DNA of 64,000 nt from assembly GCA_030549775.1 (NCBI GenBank), contig CM060175.1:3658564-3722563 (forward strand). The letters are read 5' to 3'. The notes under the pieces were generated by a model. The model made no database searches, was not told where the DNA came from, and saw nothing but the letters and a program-made list of their open reading frames with translations. The stretch is from Tamarix chinensis. Lineage: Eukaryota; Streptophyta; Magnoliopsida; Caryophyllales; Tamaricaceae. The position numbers were made by a program, and so were the translations under genes. Positions 35,497 to 47,890 of the stretch are shown here, piece after piece; position 1 is the first letter of the stretch, and the number at the start of each line of letters is the position of its first letter.

Positions 35497-38400
35497 TAAA
35501 TTATTAAATTTCAAAAGTTTCCATTTGCATGATTATATAATTTTAACCATTTAGTGTTTTTAATCTATTAAGAGTTAAATTAATTTTGATGCCAAATCTT
35601 TTTATACATTTGAATTTTTTTTTATAATTATTCTGCCATCCATCAATGATAATTTGAAGCCTCCATTATTTGTTTTGTGCTTGTGGAGAAAAATGTGTTT
35701 TCATGAATTATCTAATTTTACCAATTTTTATCATTTTTCATCTATTGATCTTTAAACTAGCTTTGATATCTGATATTTCTATATATATGGGTTGCTAAAA
35801 TTATTTCACATGTTCTCACAAATTATTTTATGTTTTAGAGTCTATTTGCCATATTGTTTTTCTTAAAAAATGCCTATTTTTAAGCCTTCTTTACAATTTT
35901 ATTTATTAAATTAATTGTGACTCAAAGTATAGCTATATCATTTCATCCCACACAACCCCTAACTAGATTTAAATCATATTTATATTCTATTATGATTCAT
36001 ATACAACCCCAACTTTGGTTCAAAGGACACAAATTATGATTTTTTTCTCATGACAGCCTTACACTCTCTTACTATACTCAACCTTAACTTATTTTAAGTT
36101 AAATGTGTGCAAGGATCCAACCTCACTTCACAACCTTTTACCTCTAATAATTGTCCCCTTTTGGTAGAAACTGACCCCCATATGCTTTCTAAGTTGTGCA
36201 TATGTTGCTCTTTCATTATGCATAATTTTTCCAAAGAAATTCTAGTCTTTCATTCCCTTCATGGCTAACCATATGAACATATTTCAAGTCCTAACAAAAA
36301 ATTTCCCTATTTTTTTCTTGCTATGTTAAAATGGTTTTGTACCTTATATGTTTATCCCCAACTCTATTTGATGTGTTGCTGTAGAAACTCTAAATTAAAC
36401 CCTAAACACATAAGTAAATAGTAAGAAGCAAGTAAGGGTTGATCCTACAAAGACTATAATTTAATTTATAGATTTCTATTGTCAAATAATTTCCTCTCAT
36501 TGTTAATTGATTAAAAATTAATTAATAATAATTAAGTAAATAAAATAACAATTAAGAAAATAACCAAATAATAATAATAGGATAATAGGATTCGGTGACT
36601 CTTTTAAAATAGGGATATCGTTTGATCATTAAATAAAATGGATATGCCATATTTTTCATGTTAACCTATAGAAGCTCACACGATTCTACTTCCTAGTATC
36701 CCCTTATGCAAATAAACCAAGGTCCACTTATGGTTTAGTTTCTAACCAATTAATATCCTATGATAAGATCTCTATATTTAATTAATGGCACCATTAGCAA
36801 TTAGGGAGTAGTTAACTAGAACCATACTTGTAGCCACCTCAAACTACATAGTTCTAAAGCTCAATAAAATATATTAAATTAATATATTCTTTAGATATTA
36901 ACCAACCTATTGGCAACTCACTGATGTATTCGGTAACAGTTATGGAATAATTATAGGATCCTAGTATTCAATTAGTACTAAAATTAATTAGGTGATCAAG
37001 CTAGATAACAAAGTACAAATATTGGATCGGTGATCATTATTCACGATTTATTAATATAATCAAAATATACATAAAAATTAAATTCAATTTACATATCATG
37101 ACCAATTATCTCATAACCTTCAGTTATCCTTGTATCCCATACTAATCTAGCCTAGCATATTGATAAAACTAGAACACATAGAACCTAAACATATAAAAAT
37201 CATAACTTTAATTAATATAATAAAATAGCATTTATTAAATTAATCTATAGAAAATCACAATTTTAATAAATAAAAACCAATAATGAGAATTGAATTAAAT
37301 GCTATGAAAATTATGAAATAAATAAATGAGACAAATGAAAGAAATAACTTAGGAAGAAGTGCAAAACCCTACGATACCAAATCCTTCAAGTATAATAATA
37401 ATCTAACAAAATCTAACAAAATAACCCTAGTGGTTTAAAAATCATGAAAATGAATTTGAATTTCAAATGGTGGCCTCTCCTCCTTGATATCTATTCTACT
37501 TAATACATGTTATATATATAGACAAAAGGTTGTATGAACTAGATCTAAAATTTGGTAAAAATATAGTTTGTATTAGTAAATACAAGGCCCCTATATTTTT
37601 CCCTATAGATATGCACATGAGATGATTTAATAAAGCATGTGGGAGGAAATCAAAGAAATAAGATCCATATTTCATAAATACAACACCCCCCGTATTTCCT
37701 ACTCATAAACAATGGGCACCACTATTTCTTGCTCCTTTCTACACATGACTTCTCTTTTAGAGTATTTCATGACAGTACATCCAAATTTCTATAACTCCAA
37801 GATTTTCTCCTTATATTGTGATTCATTTCTTTATTTATTTCCTAGATTACCTTGATTTTATCTTTTCCTACAAAGTTAAGCTAATAGAGAAAACTTAAGA
37901 AAAATGGTTTAATTATTATAATAAATATAGAAAGTTGGATAATGATATGTCAATTATCACAATAAAATATGAACCTATCACCAACCCATTTCCTTTTAAT
38001 TTCCATGGCTTAGGGTGGTGTTTGAACACTAAAAGTTTGACTAGGAACTACATGCTATTGTCAATTGTTTGAGTTTACAGCTAGTCATTTTTCCTACTTC
38101 CAACACCTCTAGCCGCCGCATTTCTCCTTTAATTCCCTTTTTCTTGTTTCATTGGATTCCTATAATGTATACTTTATGAACCTATCCATTTTCATTGGTA
38201 ATCGCTACCTTTTCCCCCTCTTCTAATCGTTGACTTTCACATCCCACTATTTTTTCATGTTGTCATTATTGTTGCTAGGATTATTTCTTTGTTATGTTAT
38301 ACCAATATTTAGGAAAATTATACTTTGATTGCTATTAGTATTTTTGTTGTGATTTTTTCCTTTCATATTGCATTTCATTCTCCACCCCTTAATCCCCTGA

Positions 38401-38895
38401 ATTTGTGCCTTTTTCACACTCTTTTTTGCCTTGATTTCCCTTAACTACCATGACTTATGGTTGATGTTGTTGTATTATTTTATACAACAACTATTCTTAT
38501 CTTGTTGCTACTACTATTGATCCTCTTCATCCTCTTCCCCCTCATTTTGGTTGCCTTAGTTTCCTACTCATACACCATCCATTATCTGTCCATTGGTCCC
38601 TTTGGTTTCCTCACATTTTTTTCTTTATTTCTCCTTCTTTTCATCATATTATGTTGTTGATGGTGCTACTAACTTTCTATATGAAGATCCTTACTTCATT
38701 TTATCCTATTGGTTTTCTTCCTTTAATATTCTAAATTAATTTATCTTTAATAATTATATTAAATCTTTTGTGTTAAAATTTAGAGAAAGCGGAGTTTTAG
38801 TCTTAATTTTTATTAGGTAAAGAGTTGGTTAATTTTGGAGTATCTTGCTTAAAGGTTTATTTATCTAGGTAATATGATTAATTTTATGTACAAGG
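35497..38895. other. AT-rich intergenic DNA, retroelement-like in part
   Basis: No gene is supported. About 36380-37980 has the low-complexity aattaattaat character and an agggttgatcctacaaagac phrase often seen in untranslated regions of plant Ty3 elements, apparently on the minus strand. I could not find LTR ends or coding domains. 38000-38750 is pyrimidine-rich (ctcttcccc words), and its short open frame is not convincing. Confidence 0.35.
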
Positions 38896-39660
38896 GTTAT
38901 GTGTAGAGCTGGCAATCGGACGGGTCGGGTCACTATCGGATCGGATAACATAATAATCGGGTCATATCGGTTTCGGATAATTTTGGATCATTTTGTCGGG
39001 TCGGGTTGGGTCGGGTTTGATTCGGATCAACTCAGTATCGGATAATCTCAGGTCATTCTAAGCTCTCGGGTCAGGTCTGGTTGAGATCGGATGGACTCGG
39101 ATTCGGATAAATTTGGGTTGTTCTAATTTCGGTTCGGGTTCGGATCGGGCTCGGTTGCGTTTCGATTATTATATTTTCGGGTCGAATTTAGATTGAATTT
39201 AGGTCATTTCATATTTGAGCCATGCTTGTATCATTTTCTTTCTTTCTTTTTATTCCAAGATATTATTAAAAGCTAATTATTTTGAGATCATTTATTTTAA
39301 TTTATCTTATTCAATTAAAAGTGAATTATTATATTAATTGTTTTGGGGCCTTAGAATTTTTTATCATTATTTTATCTTTGGAGATGTATCTGACGTTTCA
39401 AATTTGAAAGTTTTCAAATCGTATCACTTTTCTTTTTATGTTAAGGTATAACTTATAATTCAACTCCATTATTAGCTTGGTCATATTGAGTTCTAGTATT
39501 ATTTTAAGTTTATATTATATTTATATCTTATACGTTCCTTACATGATATTAACTTATAATAGTCATTGATAATTGATAATAAATGAAAAATTCTAAGGTT
39601 GTACTTCTCATATTATTTTTAAAAGAGATTGATCACATCATATCAACATAATTTTAATAA

Positions 39661-39720
<60 letters not shown>

Positions 39721-40667
39721 AAAAATAATGATAACAATAATAATAGTAATCAATGAATATCAATTATGGCAAAAATAATAATAACAACATATTAGTTTTT
39801 TTATTATATATTTTGATTAGATCATATCAAGCTAAATAAGATAAAAATTAAATAAAGTAAGTAATAATGACTATTATTGACAAAATACCAACTAATATTG
39901 ATTTCTTACTATTTAACACTGTTGATGTAATAAAAAAAATATTAATCTTCAATTTTTATAATGAATAACTAACATTCTCACTCTAGATTTTTCCTACTTT
40001 CCTATGACGTTGTAGGTGCTATATTGCAAGGTATGGCCATATAGATACTAACATATAGTGTTCAAAGCTGCACTATTATTATCTTATGGTACTGGATGAA
40101 ATAATGGAAGTGAACTAATATTTAAATGGCATAGCAGTGTTATTCTTTTTTTTTCTCTACTTTTATTTCTATTGGTATCAATGGATATTGTATTTGTATA
40201 TACATAAGTGATATAAATTTTATGAAAGTATATTGTTTCTAGATTTTGATGTAAGTGCTAGTATGGATTAGTTGCACATCTATATTATTTCATATTTTAT
40301 GAAGTTTTAAAAATTTTGAGTTATGGGTTAATGTTAATTTTTGGATAGTACGAAGTTGAATCTTTATAGATTTATAATTTTTCAGATAATATCATATTTC
40401 GGATATATAATGGATCGGATCGGGTCATTTTGGATTTATAGTTTTTCGGGTTATATCGGATTTCGGGTGGATAGCGGGTCGGGTCGGGTTTATTTCGGGT
40501 TTATGATTTCTCGGGTTATATCGGATATCGGATATGTATCGGATCGGGTCGGATAGGTTTCGGGCTTTTAATTACTCGGATAAAATCGGATATGATTTCG
40601 GGCGGATCGAGTCGGTATTCGTCAGATTTTTCGGGTCGGGTCAACTTTTGCCGGCTCTAGTTATGTG
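38896..40667. repeat. 8-bp target site duplication GTTATGTG of the hAT element
   Basis: GTTATGTG at 38896-38903 and 40660-40667 is a perfect 8-bp direct repeat immediately outside the terminal inverted repeats. Confidence 0.9.
38904..40659. mobile_element. Non-autonomous hAT element (1.76 kb) with GGGTC subterminal repeats
   Basis: The terminal inverted repeats are TAGAGCTGGCAATCGG at the left and TAGAGCCGGCAAAAG on the reverse strand at the right. Both ends are followed by about 250-300 bp of degenerate gggtcgggtc/ggatcgg repeats. The middle is AT-rich and contains an (AAT)n tract (39664-39719). The perfect 8-bp duplication and TAGAG ends assign it to hAT. No transposase is encoded. The 71-residue open frame at 40341-40556 is a translation of the subterminal repeats. 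Confidence 0.88.
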
Positions 40668-41928
40668 CTATTTTTTGTGATAATTTATATACCATGAATG
40701 TATGATAATTTATAACTTGTTTGGATTTACTTATCAAAAGTAATTATCTATGACAATTACTTATTTAAAAATTTTATAGTCTAAAAAGTTTTTGAAATAA
40801 GTCTTTTGATAAGTAGCTTCAAACATAAGATTAATGTTTAAAAGAATCAATATATGATGAGAATATTCTAAGAATGAACTAATTTCATATAATATAATGT
40901 GAACATGACCATGTATAAATTTATGTTTGGTATAAAATTTGTCTTGAAAATTTTTTTATGGCTTGAAAACCAGGAGTTTGATGATTTATGATGGTTTTAA
41001 ATATGAACTAATCATAATGTTATACATACATAATATGCTAGATTGTATCCTTGAACATAATGTGTGTTTTTTTAAATCGAGTATTATGATAAGAAAATGA
41101 GTTAAATGTATTAAGTAAATTATTGGAGATACTTGTGATTAGTATAATTTTAGGTTTTATGATAAAATGGCATAAAATGATAATAGAACATTTTAAATGT
41201 AAAAATATTATTTTTTGTACATAATTTTGAGTTTAACCTCTATTTTTAGGTTAAGCATGGTTAAGATGAGGTGATTAAGTGATTTCTTGAATATGATAAA
41301 TTAATGACTTAAATTAGTGGTTAAATGACCTAAATAAGTAATTAGGGTTGATAAGGACTTTTTGTTCTTTCTACCTTTGATATATTCTTCTTAGGCCATA
41401 TTTGGTTTTAAGAGAACGTTATGGGCCTTCCTAGGTAAAATCGTTAAATTAAGTGGCTTATTTTATTTATTGATGTTATCCTTAAGTGTTATATATGAAT
41501 TACTCATTTGTTTTTTATGTGGAGTTTTTCTTCACCAACCTTAGTGTAATCCTAACATTATGTTCAAAACACAATTTTGGAATGAATTCACATAAGTGAT
41601 GGATAGAAAGTACTGATGATAACATTAAGCATTTTTTGAACCCTTAAAGTTATTTTTGAATGATATTTATTTAATAAAATATTATTATTAGAGTGACAAT
41701 TCACACGAGCTAGGATCAAGCTTTAATATTATTATTTCATTCCTGGTTTCATTGGAACTATAGTGACCCTAATCTACTATATACATGCTTTCTCCATTGG
41801 CTTATATATGTACTTAAGGATTAGTTTATCAGTTAGTAGTCCTCAGATGTGTTTTTCCTTAGAAGATGTTATATGTCGGTGTCCATTCCATTAGATACTA
41901 ATAGTGGTCCCCAAGTACATTATTGTAA
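40668..41928. other. AT-rich spacer
   Basis: This continues the sequence interrupted by the hAT element (gttatgtgctattttttgtg). There is no gene, no clear repeat and no terminus before the Tekay element's duplication at 41929. Confidence 0.4.
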
Positions 41929-42654
41929 TATCGTACCCATTTTTAAGTATGTTAAATGAGTAACTATGCCATTTGTTAGTGTTTGATTTTGATTTGTAAC
42001 TATGATTGAGTTTGAGGTAAAGTTAGATTTAAAATGAGGTTGGAAAACAAATTAATCATGTTTTTAAACACACTGATTGAATGGTTTTATGAATTTATCA
42101 ACTGGTTCATCATTCCATCAAAAAAGTTTTTACTAACCAAACTAATCGACTGATCGATAGAATAGTGGATTGTTAAGCCAAACTGATCGACTAGTTTGTC
42201 AAGCTGAGTAAATTTTTAAAAGTTAATTTTTAAAAAAAATTTCTTATACTAAAATGGAACCTTGATAACCCATTCTATTTCTCATGAGGTATTTGGCCTA
42301 AAATACTACCTCATATTGATCTAAGGAGCCAATTTGAACAATTGAGGGGAACATAAACTTAACTTTCTCTTCTTCCACCTCTCTCCTTTGCACACTTCTA
42401 GGATCATTCCATTGATTTTAGACTAGATAATACTTAGCCGGATGATTCCTTCCCTGTAAACTATCCATTCCCCCTCTTGTTTTTTTTCATTTTTAACCAA
42501 TTGACCTGCACTTCTCTAGAACCACCATTTGAGCCCTAGAGGATAGTTCAATATATCTTTGACAAATATGTCTATTCAACTCAAATTCAAACAGTAAGAA
42601 GTAGGGTTTTGATATGTTCCTTACTACATTTGTAATTAGTATCAATTTGTTGGC

Positions 42655-42663
42655 TATAAATAG
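42655..42663 (+). promoter_or_regulatory. TATA box of Tekay-like 5' LTR
   Basis: The sequence ctataaatagccctaat lies about 720 bp into the LTR, with the same context (ctataaataaccctaat) at 55719 in the 3' LTR. This is the likely element promoter. Confidence 0.55.
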
Positions 42664-44240
42664 CCCTAATAACCTCTTTTATTCACCTTTCTTTCGGCCA
42701 CCAAAATACTTTAGCTTTCTAGCATTCACCTTCTCCCTCTCCACTTCAAGCCTTACATTTTAATTATTTTTCTCATATGATCCTTTCTCTAGTTCCATCT
42801 TGTTTTAATTGATAAACAAGAAAGAGTTAAATTTAGGATAATCTGCCCTTGTTTTTTCCATTAGGTGTGGTATGTTAGTTTTTCCCTTTCTATTTTAAGT
42901 TCAAATTTAAAAAATTTATTCAATGATTTCTAAGTTAAACTTGCTATTTTAAGTTTTGAAAGTTAAAGATTTCATAGGTTGAATTTTCTTAGTTGAGGAA
43001 AGTCTTTGTATGCATCACATAAGTCATTCTTACATCTAAAATATGGCATGATTAAGCTTGCATGTTATGGAACCCTTATAGTTTGATGTTATATACTGGT
43101 ATGAGTATATAGTTTTTCAAAAATGATATTGAATGGTTAGAATAGGCATCTTGAGAGAAAATCATGAACTTTTTAGGAAAGATTAGGTTGTGATGAGTAT
43201 TGATGAAATATGTAACTATTATATGCTAGAAATGAAATACCCCAAAACCTAATTTCAAGAGTTTTAGTTAAATAAGGATTTGTTATGGAAATTAATGAAA
43301 TAAATTATTTAAAAAAAATAAATGGGAATTAATTAGGAAAAATAAAGAAGAAAATAATAAATATTTTTATTAGAAAAATTAGGGTATTTTGCCAATTAGA
43401 ATAGAATTTATAAAAAATCTTCCAAAAATCCTAAATTAGCCTAAAAAATGGAATTAATTATTATTTTATTTAAATATTATTACTTTTCAATATTTTAAAT
43501 ATCCTAATTAATTTAATTAACCCCCCTCACCTATTTTTTTCTTTTTCCCTTTTTCCATTTCCCTTTTCCTACTTCTTTCTTCTTTTATTGTTCTTCTTTT
43601 CTCTTTCTTTCTTCTTCTTTTATTATTTTTCTTTCTCCTTCCCGATTTGGGCTCGTTTATGGCCCAAATCTCTCTTTTTCTTCCTTCTTCTTCGAAGGCT
43701 TGGCATGATGCATTACTTCCTCTCCCCCGACCCGGGCCTGCCTTCCCGTGGCCCACTTCTCCCCTTCCTTCTTTTCCTTTTGCTGTGGCCCGTCTCCTTT
43801 CTTTTTCTTCCTTCTGCGCGGCCTAGGATGAAACACCTCATTTTGACTTTTTTTTTTAAAAACTTTCACCGGTCCGATTGTCCTTTCTTTTCTTTTCTTT
43901 GTTTTCTTCCCCGGACTGTTGGTCCAGCCCTTCTCCTTCTTCCTCCTTCTTCTTCATTCTCCCCCCCGACATTGACCTGCAACTACACCGCCCTAGCTCC
44001 CTAGTTTTTGGCCACCGATCACGCCGTTGATCGGCTGTTTCACTTCTCCCTCTTCCCTATTGACTCGCCAACCAATTTGAACCATCCACACCTCCCCTCT
44101 TCTCGCGCATGATCCCCTTCTTCTTGCGCAACCAACCTTGTCCGATTTGAACTCTGTTGCCTTCATTGTCGCCGGTAACCCTAACCGACCAACCCTAAAT
44201 TCCCGCCACTCCCTTCTAACCTTAGCCCTCCCTTTTACTC

Positions 44241-44248
44241 TATAAATA
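44241..44248 (+). promoter_or_regulatory. TATA box of nested solo LTR
   Basis: The sequence actctataaataccccc lies about 1.0 kb from the LTR start, conserved with the inverted copy at 16155. If this sets the transcription start, the R-U5 part is over 4 kb long. Confidence 0.6.
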
Positions 44249-45045
44249 CCCCCATAATCTGCCCTGTATTGAGCTTTTGGTTTCTTACCTATAATTTCCT
44301 CCCTTGTGCGCCGCCGCCACTTCAAACGTCATTGCCGACATCATTGGCCAATGCCATTGTCCTCTCTGCCCACCCAACTAATCCTTGCACCACCCTCTAA
44401 CTAAATGTACCACCCATATCCCTCGATTTTACCTACACAAGCTACCCCGTTCGTGTAAAGTTTCCTCCCCGATCAACCCTTTCTTCCACCTCTACCACCC
44501 TTCGCGCCACCGTCCACCACCACTACCATCGCTGCCACTACCTCTTTCACCTACCAAAAACCTTTGCAGACCCTCATCTATCTTCCCCTACCTTTATTTT
44601 CCTCTTTCTCCCCTTCCTCTCTTTCTATCCCTCTTCCATTTTCGGCCACCACCACCACCGCCGTGCACCGCCACCTTTGGTTGCATTGCCACCCTCATTC
44701 TATTCCTCTCCTTCTAAACAACCATATCCACCCCTACTTCCACCCTCATTTTTCCTATCTTTTTCCCAGCCTTCAACTTTTCCCTTTTTCTTCTCTTTTT
44801 TCGGCCACCGCGCCACCACCATGCACCACTACTGGTGCCGCCTGTCACCACCAGTCTAAGGTTGAACCCTTAACCTTGTCAACCCTTTTTCACTATTTAT
44901 ACAAGCCTTATTTAATTTATTTTAATTTATTTCAATTATTTCAAATATATTACTACTACTAATGATATTATTATTATTTATAATGAGGACCGAAGCCCTA
45001 TTATATTTTTATTTCGAATTATAATATTGTTATTATTAATATTAA

Positions 45046-45087
<42 letters not shown>

Positions 45088-45506
45088 CAATGTTAATATT
45101 ATTATTATTCTAAATAGGGTTGAGACCCTATTATGTCTATTTCAAAATTTTGGTATTAGTATTAATAATATCATGTCTTATTATTATTATTAATGTTATT
45201 AATATTTTTATTATCATTAGTATTTATTATTATTATTATCAGTATTATTAATATGTGACTATTTATTAGTTTTATTATTATTCAATGTAGGATCGAAACC
45301 CTACGTTATTTTATCTTTGATTATTATCATTACTATTATTACCATTATGATTATTATCATTTTTACAATATTATTATGGTTTTTATCATTATTATTATTA
45401 CTAATTTCATTATTATTATTATTATTAATGTTAATAATATTATTATTAGGATTATTTTGGTAAAAGGGGTGGAAGCCCTTATTTCACTTTGTTTTGGAAT
45501 TATTCC

Positions 45507-45507
45507 C

Positions 45508-45584
<77 letters not shown>

Positions 45585-45585
45585 A
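45507..45585. repeat. (ATT)n(GTT)n compound microsatellite
   Basis: An ATT run turns into a GTT run, followed by four atggtt units. It corresponds to the (AAT)n(AAC)n tract at 15036-15115 in the inverted LTR copy. Confidence 0.9.
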
Positions 45586-46369
45586 TGGTTATGGTTATGG
45601 TTATTATTATTATTTTTAGTATTAGTATTATTTCTATTTTCATTATTATTATTATTAGAATTAAATCTTCAACCCTTATATTATCAACGTTTACAATATT
45701 ACTATTTTTTCTTATATTTTTAGCCAAATTTAGTAATTAGTCAATTATTATTATTATTATTATTTATCAAAAACCTAATTTTAACATAAATTAGGAATAA
45801 TAGTATTTTTGGTAGGAGGAAATCTAATCTTTAGCTTCTCTCTCATATAGGTGAGACTAGTTAAAGCCCTAAGGAGGCGTAGGAGCGTGCTCCAAGACCA
45901 ATGTCGTTTTAGGTAAAAGTATAACTAAGGCTTTATATGTGTTATGTGTATTATATGCTTTGATTCCTTGTATAATGACGTGTTGTGTATCATGTGCTAT
46001 TAGTTGACTATTTTATGTATGGAGCAGCTTGGAATTAAGGTATGCCTATGTGCCTTCTTATTTTATATGTTGATGTGTATATGTGGAATGTGATGTAATG
46101 TGGTGTGACCCTTTAGACATGCATATGAGGATTTTTAATGTGATATTGTGTTGGGGAAAGGATGAAAAAGGAGAATGGGAAAAGAAGTGGACCAAGGGGA
46201 GTACGTTGACTAAAAAGGAAAGAGGTTGACCAAGGGGAGTAAGTTGACCAAAGGGGAATAAGTTGACCAAGAGATGTGAGTTGACCTAAACAATTTAATG
46301 ATCTATGAGTGGAGGAATAAAATGGGGATTTTAAATAAAATAAAAGAATGGGAGAATCTAATCTATGGT

Positions 46370-46870
46370 TTTGCATGGGAGAATCTAGTGGTGTTGCATG
46401 GAAGAATCTAATCTATGGTTTGCATGGGAGGATCTAATCTATGGTGTTGCATGGGAGAATCTAATCTAGGGTTTCGTATGGCAGAATCTAGAGTTTTGCA
46501 TGGATGGAGCTAGGGTTTTGTATAGTTGAACTAGGGTTTTGTATGGATGGAGCTAGTGTTTTGTATGGATGAATCTAGGATTTTGCATGGATGGATCTAA
46601 GGTTTTGCATGGAGGAATATAGGGTTTTGTGTGGAGGAATCTAGGGTTTGTGTGGAGGAATCTAGGGTTTTGTGTGGAGGAATCTAGGGTTTGTGTGGAG
46701 GAATCTAGGATTTGCATTGAGGAATCTAGGGTTTTGTATGGAAGAATCTAGGGTTTGTATGGAGGAATCTAGGGTTTTGTATGGAGGAATCTAGGGTTTG
46801 TATGGAGGAATCTAGGGTTTTGTATGGATGAATCTAGGGTTTGCATGTGTGAATCTAGGGTTTCACGTAG
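46370..46870. repeat. Minisatellite, unit about 20-22 bp (ggaatctagggttttgtatg)
   Basis: More than 20 units of gaatctagggttt(t)g.atgga run almost head to tail, with TAGGG and AGGGTTT cores like the plant telomere repeat. It is the counterpart of 14160-14520. Confidence 0.85.
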
Positions 46871-47499
46871 GAGTTTTAGGGTTTTGCATGAAAAGTTTGA
46901 AAGATTGCATAGGGTGTGTAAAGTCTGCATAGGGGTGAATTTTATGTATGGAAAGTTTATTTGAGGTGTGAGGAAGGTGATAGAAGTGCCATTTGGGTGT
47001 TTGAATGCTTTGAATGAAAAATAGTATGTGGTATAGTATAAAAGTACATAGGAGACCGATCTAGGGTTTTGTGTGGCTAGCTAGGGTTTAGTATGGCTAC
47101 TTAGGGTTTTTGTGGTAGCACGTGTACTTGGTGATTTAAGTGTGATGATGAGGTTGGAATCTATGGGTTGTGATGTGTGGAGTGTTAAAAGGATTTGGGT
47201 TGTGTAAGATTGAGTAGGATGGGCCACTTAGGTCTAAATTAGGGTTTTTGGGGAAAACCCTAGAGTAAGGGAATAAGTGGATTCGAGGAGTATAGTAGTG
47301 GGCCTTGACCCACATACATCGGAGTTGGGCTTCTAATGTGAGTTAGAGTATAGAGGAAAGGTTGTTGGGGAAAGTTAGGAGGTGCAATGTTCTTATGATA
47401 TGGTACGTATCAGTTGGAGGATAAGCGTAGAGGGAGTGACTCATGCATGTCTAGGGTAAAGCTTATGAATAAGACACTATAAGACATTAATCATTTAAA

Positions 47500-47890
47500 G
47501 TGGAAAATTGTTGAGCCAGGTCCAGACCGGTTCAACGGCAAATAATAGTGGTTAGGGCATCTTGCCCTACATATGACCGGTCTACTAGCACATAATAGTG
47601 GTCAGGCATTGTACCTATGTGTTTCCGGTCCACTGGCTATAATAATGGGGGATTCCGTACTCAATAAACCGAATATAATTGTGCTAAGACATGAGAAAGA
47701 CACTAAGTACTTACAGTGAAACACTATGAGAGTCGGAGTCAGGCCAGTTCACCGACAAATAATAGTGATCAGGAGCTTTATGCCTTATGTGTTTTCGGTC
47801 CATCGGCAATAATAGTGGTCAAGATCTTTGTGCCTTATATGTATCCGATCCACTGGCTATAATAGTAGGGTTCTCATACTCGCATGGATT
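47500..47890. repeat. Minisatellite (accggtccactggctataatagtgg)
   Basis: Degenerate units around ggtccactggcta.aatagtgg. It is the counterpart of 13720-14060. Confidence 0.75.

Noticed and set aside
43517..44962. Overlapping open frames on both strands (Phe/Ser/Pro-rich on +, Lys/Arg-rich on -)
   Set aside because: Pyrimidine-rich LTR sequence leaves frames open by composition. There are no domains, and several frames overlap on both strands.
45376..45740. Poly-Leu, poly-Ile/Val and poly-Thr open frames
   Set aside because: These are translations of the (ATT)n(GTT)n microsatellite in different frames.
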